A stretch of 64,000 bases of DNA from Microvirga arvi (lineage in GTDB: Bacteria > Pseudomonadota > Alphaproteobacteria > Rhizobiales > Beijerinckiaceae). Location of the stretch: positions 156,682-220,681 of the forward strand of contig NZ_JAFEMD010000002.1 in assembly GCF_016892765.1 (NCBI RefSeq), in the 5' to 3' direction. Position 1 is the stretch's first letter. Every line of letters starts with the position of its first letter. The notes under the pieces were generated by a model that had not been told where the DNA came from, ran no database searches, and worked only from the letters and a program-made list of their open reading frames with translations. A program made the translations under genes and the position numbers. This document shows positions 61,689 through 64,000 of this stretch, piece after piece.

Positions 61689-63542
61689 TCACCGCCGTCC
61701 GAACAGGCGCTCGATGTCGCTGAGCTTGAGCTCCACGTAGGTCGGGCGCCCGTGGTTGCACTGGCCGGAGAGCGGCGTCGCTTCCATTTCGCGCAGCAGC
61801 GCGTTCATCTCCTCAGGCCGCATGCGCCGCCCCGCGCGGATCGAGCCATGGCAGGACATGCGCGAGAGCACGGCGTCGAGCCGTTCCTCGAGCGGGTTCG
61901 AGGCCCCCTGCCCCCATTCGGCGAGGGCATCGGCCACATCCTGCACCAGCGCCTTGATCCGTCCGCCGGCCAGAGCCGACGGCACCTCGCGGATCAGGAT
62001 TGCGCCATGCCCGAAGGGCTCGACGACGAGGCCGAGGCTCTCCAGGGCTGACGCCTCCGCAAGCACGCGGTCCGCATCCACCGGATCGAGATCGACCACC
62101 TCGGGGATCAGCAGCAACTGCCGCCCGATGCCGGACGCTGCGCGCTCGCGCTTCAGGCGCTCGTAGACGAGACGCTCGTGCGCTGCATGCTGATCGACGA
62201 TGACGATGCCGTCCTGGGTCTGCGCGACGATGTAGGTGCCATGCAGCTGCGCGCGGGCAGCGCCGAGCGGCGACTCCTCTGTGTGAGGTTCCGCCTCCTG
62301 CAGTGTCGCACGGCTGTCGGCGGAGGGGGCTGAAAGATCGGGCAGGCTTGCCTGCCTCTCGGCGAGGCCGGAAGCCGGCGCATAGGAGTGATCGGGCGCG
62401 TCGAGGGGCGCCTGCCAGTTGGCAAAGGCGCCCGCAGGGCGAATGGCGTGCGTGCGGTGCGGATAGGCGGGGCGTGAGGAGGGCAATGCGCCTTGAGGGC
62501 GCAGACTCTCCAGCGTGCGCATGCCGCCGGTCGAGGAGGCGCGGAAGGCATGGCGGGTGATGGCCTCCTTCAGGGCCGCCACCACGAAGCCGCGCACGAA
62601 ATTCGGATCGCGGAAGCGCACCTCCGTCTTGGCCGGATGCACGTTCACGTCGACGCTGTGCGGATCGAGATCGATCATGATGGCGAGCACCGGGTGCCGG
62701 TCGGAGGCCATCACATCCGCATAGGCGCCGCGCACGGCGCCGATCAGCAGCTTGTCGCGCACGGGCCGCCCGTTGACCACGAAGTGAATCGAGGTGCCGG
62801 TGCCGCGGTGATAGGTCGGCAGGCTCGCAAAACCGTTAAGCCGCACACCCTCGCGCTCGACGCCGATGGCCATGGCGTTCTCGTGGAACTCAGCGCCCAG
62901 CACCCGTGAGAGACGGCGCAGGAAGCCGTGCTCGCCCGGCTCCTCCGGCGGATAGGTGAAGGCGGTGATGTGCTCCCCCGACAGGGTGAAGCGGATCGTC
63001 GGATGCGCGATGGCCAACCGCTTGACGATCTCCGCCACCGCCTGCGCCTCGGAGCGGTCGCTCTTCAGGAACTTCAGGCGCGCCGGCGTAGCGGCGAAGA
63101 GGTCCGTCACCTCGACGCGGGTGCCCCTGGGCGCAGGCGCGGGCCGCACCGGCCCCTTCACGCCAGCCTCCACCACGATGGATGAGCCGGTCTCGGCCTC
63201 CCCCGTGCGGGTGAGGATGGACAGGCGCGCCACGGCACCGATGGACGGCAGAGCCTCGCCGCGAAAGCCCAGGGTGTTGATGGCGAACAGGTCGCCGTCC
63301 GGCAGCTTGGAGGTGGCGTGTCGCTCGACGGCCAGTTCCAGATCCTCGGGCGTCATGCCCCGGCCGTCATCGATGATGCGGATCAGGCGACGGCCTCCCG
63401 CCTCCACATTGATCTCGATGGAGGTGGCATTCGCATCGACGGCGTTCTCGACCAGCTCCTTCACCGCTGCCGCCGGGCGCTCGACGACCTCGCCCGCAGC
63501 GATGCGGTCGACGAGGATGGGATCGAGGCGGCGGACAGGCAT
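61689..63542 (-). CDS. mutL: DNA mismatch repair protein MutL (endonuclease type)
   Basis: 617 residues from the ATG at 63542. The N-terminal GHKL ATPase domain is intact (ELVENAVDANATSIEI and GFRGEALPSIGAVA). The C-terminal endonuclease motifs are also present: DQHAAHERLVYE (the DQHA(X)2E(X)4E motif), a CHGSIRAG segment and CNHGRPTYVEL near the end. So strand nicking is done by MutL itself, as in species without MutH. A Pro/Ser-rich linker joins the domains. The partner mutS is not in the window. Confidence 0.95.
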   Translation of the reverse strand: MPVRRLDPILVDRIAAGEVVERPAAAVKELVENAVDANATSIEINVEAGGRRLIRIIDDGRGMTPEDLELAVERHATSKLPDGDLFAINTLGFRGEALPSIGAVARLSILTRTGEAETGSSIVVEAGVKGPVRPAPAPRGTRVEVTDLFAATPARLKFLKSDRSEAQAVAEIVKRLAIAHPTIRFTLSGEHITAFTYPPEEPGEHGFLRRLSRVLGAEFHENAMAIGVEREGVRLNGFASLPTYHRGTGTSIHFVVNGRPVRDKLLIGAVRGAYADVMASDRHPVLAIMIDLDPHSVDVNVHPAKTEVRFRDPNFVRGFVVAALKEAITRHAFRASSTGGMRTLESLRPQGALPSSRPAYPHRTHAIRPAGAFANWQAPLDAPDHSYAPASGLAERQASLPDLSAPSADSRATLQEAEPHTEESPLGAARAQLHGTYIVAQTQDGIVIVDQHAAHERLVYERLKRERAASGIGRQLLLIPEVVDLDPVDADRVLAEASALESLGLVVEPFGHGAILIREVPSALAGGRIKALVQDVADALAEWGQGASNPLEERLDAVLSRMSCHGSIRAGRRMRPEEMNALLREMEATPLSGQCNHGRPTYVELKLSDIERLFGRR

Positions 63543-64000
63543 GAGGCGTTCGTTTCTCAGGATTCGGATGCAGGCAAGATAGGCGCTCCAGGCACAGGAA
63601 ACCAGAACGAGCGACGTTATTCCCCTGCCCGTTTCCATCATCAGGCTTCCTGCCCGGAGGCATCAGCCTTTCATCGGGGACTTCGAAAGGCGGCGACATT
63701 GTAAAGATGGTGACATGAGCTTTGTCACGGGCATGAACGGGCTCTGCCGGCCCTACTCCTTCTGATCCGTTTCGCCTTTAGGATAAGATATCTTCGATCA
63801 AGATCAAACAATTAGCCAAAGTAAGCAAGCCTGGAGAAGTTTTTCCGAATGCCGGCAATGCGTTAGGACCAGAGCGGGCATGATCCACCCTTGTGAATCA
63901 TTTACAAATTTACTCCACGTGTTTTGTAAAGCTTGACACCTGAACCTTAACTCGCCTTCCCGGCTCCGAACACACCCGGTACTTCATCGTTCAACCTTCA
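63543..64000. other. Upstream region of mutL with an AT-rich patch
   Basis: No supported gene is seen in these 458 bases; the frame extending mutL upstream to 63641 is not family sequence. From 63781 the base composition turns AT-rich, which fits a promoter region for a gene beyond the window. A near-perfect palindrome at 63891-63907 (TTGTGAATCATTTACAA) may be an operator. Confidence 0.5.
63891..63907. promoter_or_regulatory. Candidate operator palindrome
   Basis: TTGTGAAT and ATTTACAA flank a central C and are complementary at seven of eight positions. The form suits a dimeric repressor or activator. No regulator gene is next to it within the window. Confidence 0.3.

Overview
The window reads as a chromosomal segment of a high-GC alphaproteobacterium of the order Hyphomicrobiales (Rhizobiales), most likely Microvirga or a close relative. 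This is inferred from family content and synteny (cysQ-DUF4170-DUF374-kdtA-lpxK-DUF2093-xseA, rsmE next to gshA, plant-type glutamate-cysteine ligase, several RTX proteins, dispersed GCATCG-bounded repeats); it was not tested against a database. I saw no rRNA, tRNA, CRISPR array, integrase or transposase. Most of the window is ordinary core and accessory chromosome, with small repeats between genes.

Layout. 1-5.5 kb: end of a branched-chain amino acid binding protein, a tannase/feruloyl esterase-like secreted hydrolase, a ComEA-like protein, a DUF5996 protein and minDE without minC. 5.8-8.4 kb: a translationally coupled SsuABC/TauABC-type importer. 8.6-18.8 kb: a hemerythrin-like membrane protein, two RTX proteins, a PLP ammonia-lyase, and a metal/siderophore-type ABC importer divergent from a methyltransferase. 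Next come PilZ and small orphan genes and a probable small RNA. 18.9-33.2 kb: tryptophan dioxygenase with a kynureninase-like enzyme, two aldo/keto reductase and flavoprotein type genes, an ADYC-domain gene paired with an LNG-repeat gene, YbaK, YqaA, a CDF-like transporter, ilvD and a large autotransporter.

33.2-38.8 kb: a guanidine-II (mini-ykkC) riboswitch in front of a SugE/Gdx exporter, a diguanylate cyclase, two GCS2-family ligases and rsmE. 39-46.7 kb: ubiA, then the envelope cluster cysQ-DUF4170-DUF374-kdtA-lpxK, DUF2093 and xseA. 46.8-64 kb: a frameshifted RTX gene, purD, a haloacetate dehalogenase with a complete catalytic set, two DUF2382 stress proteins and tadA. These are followed by an RluB-type pseudouridine synthase with long arginine-rich tails, rsmD, a fourth RTX gene, a zinc alcohol dehydrogenase, a YghZ-type reductase, a PilZ protein and mutL.

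The most notable items are the guanidine riboswitch with a visible promoter and anti-Shine-Dalgarno pairing, and an orphan structured small-RNA candidate at 18.3 kb. A repeat family (about 50-155 bp) also stands out because its first bases form the stop codon of several genes. Three RTX proteins share one C-terminal module, and that module is split by a frameshift in one of them. All start sites are chosen by eye from ribosome binding sites and family lengths.
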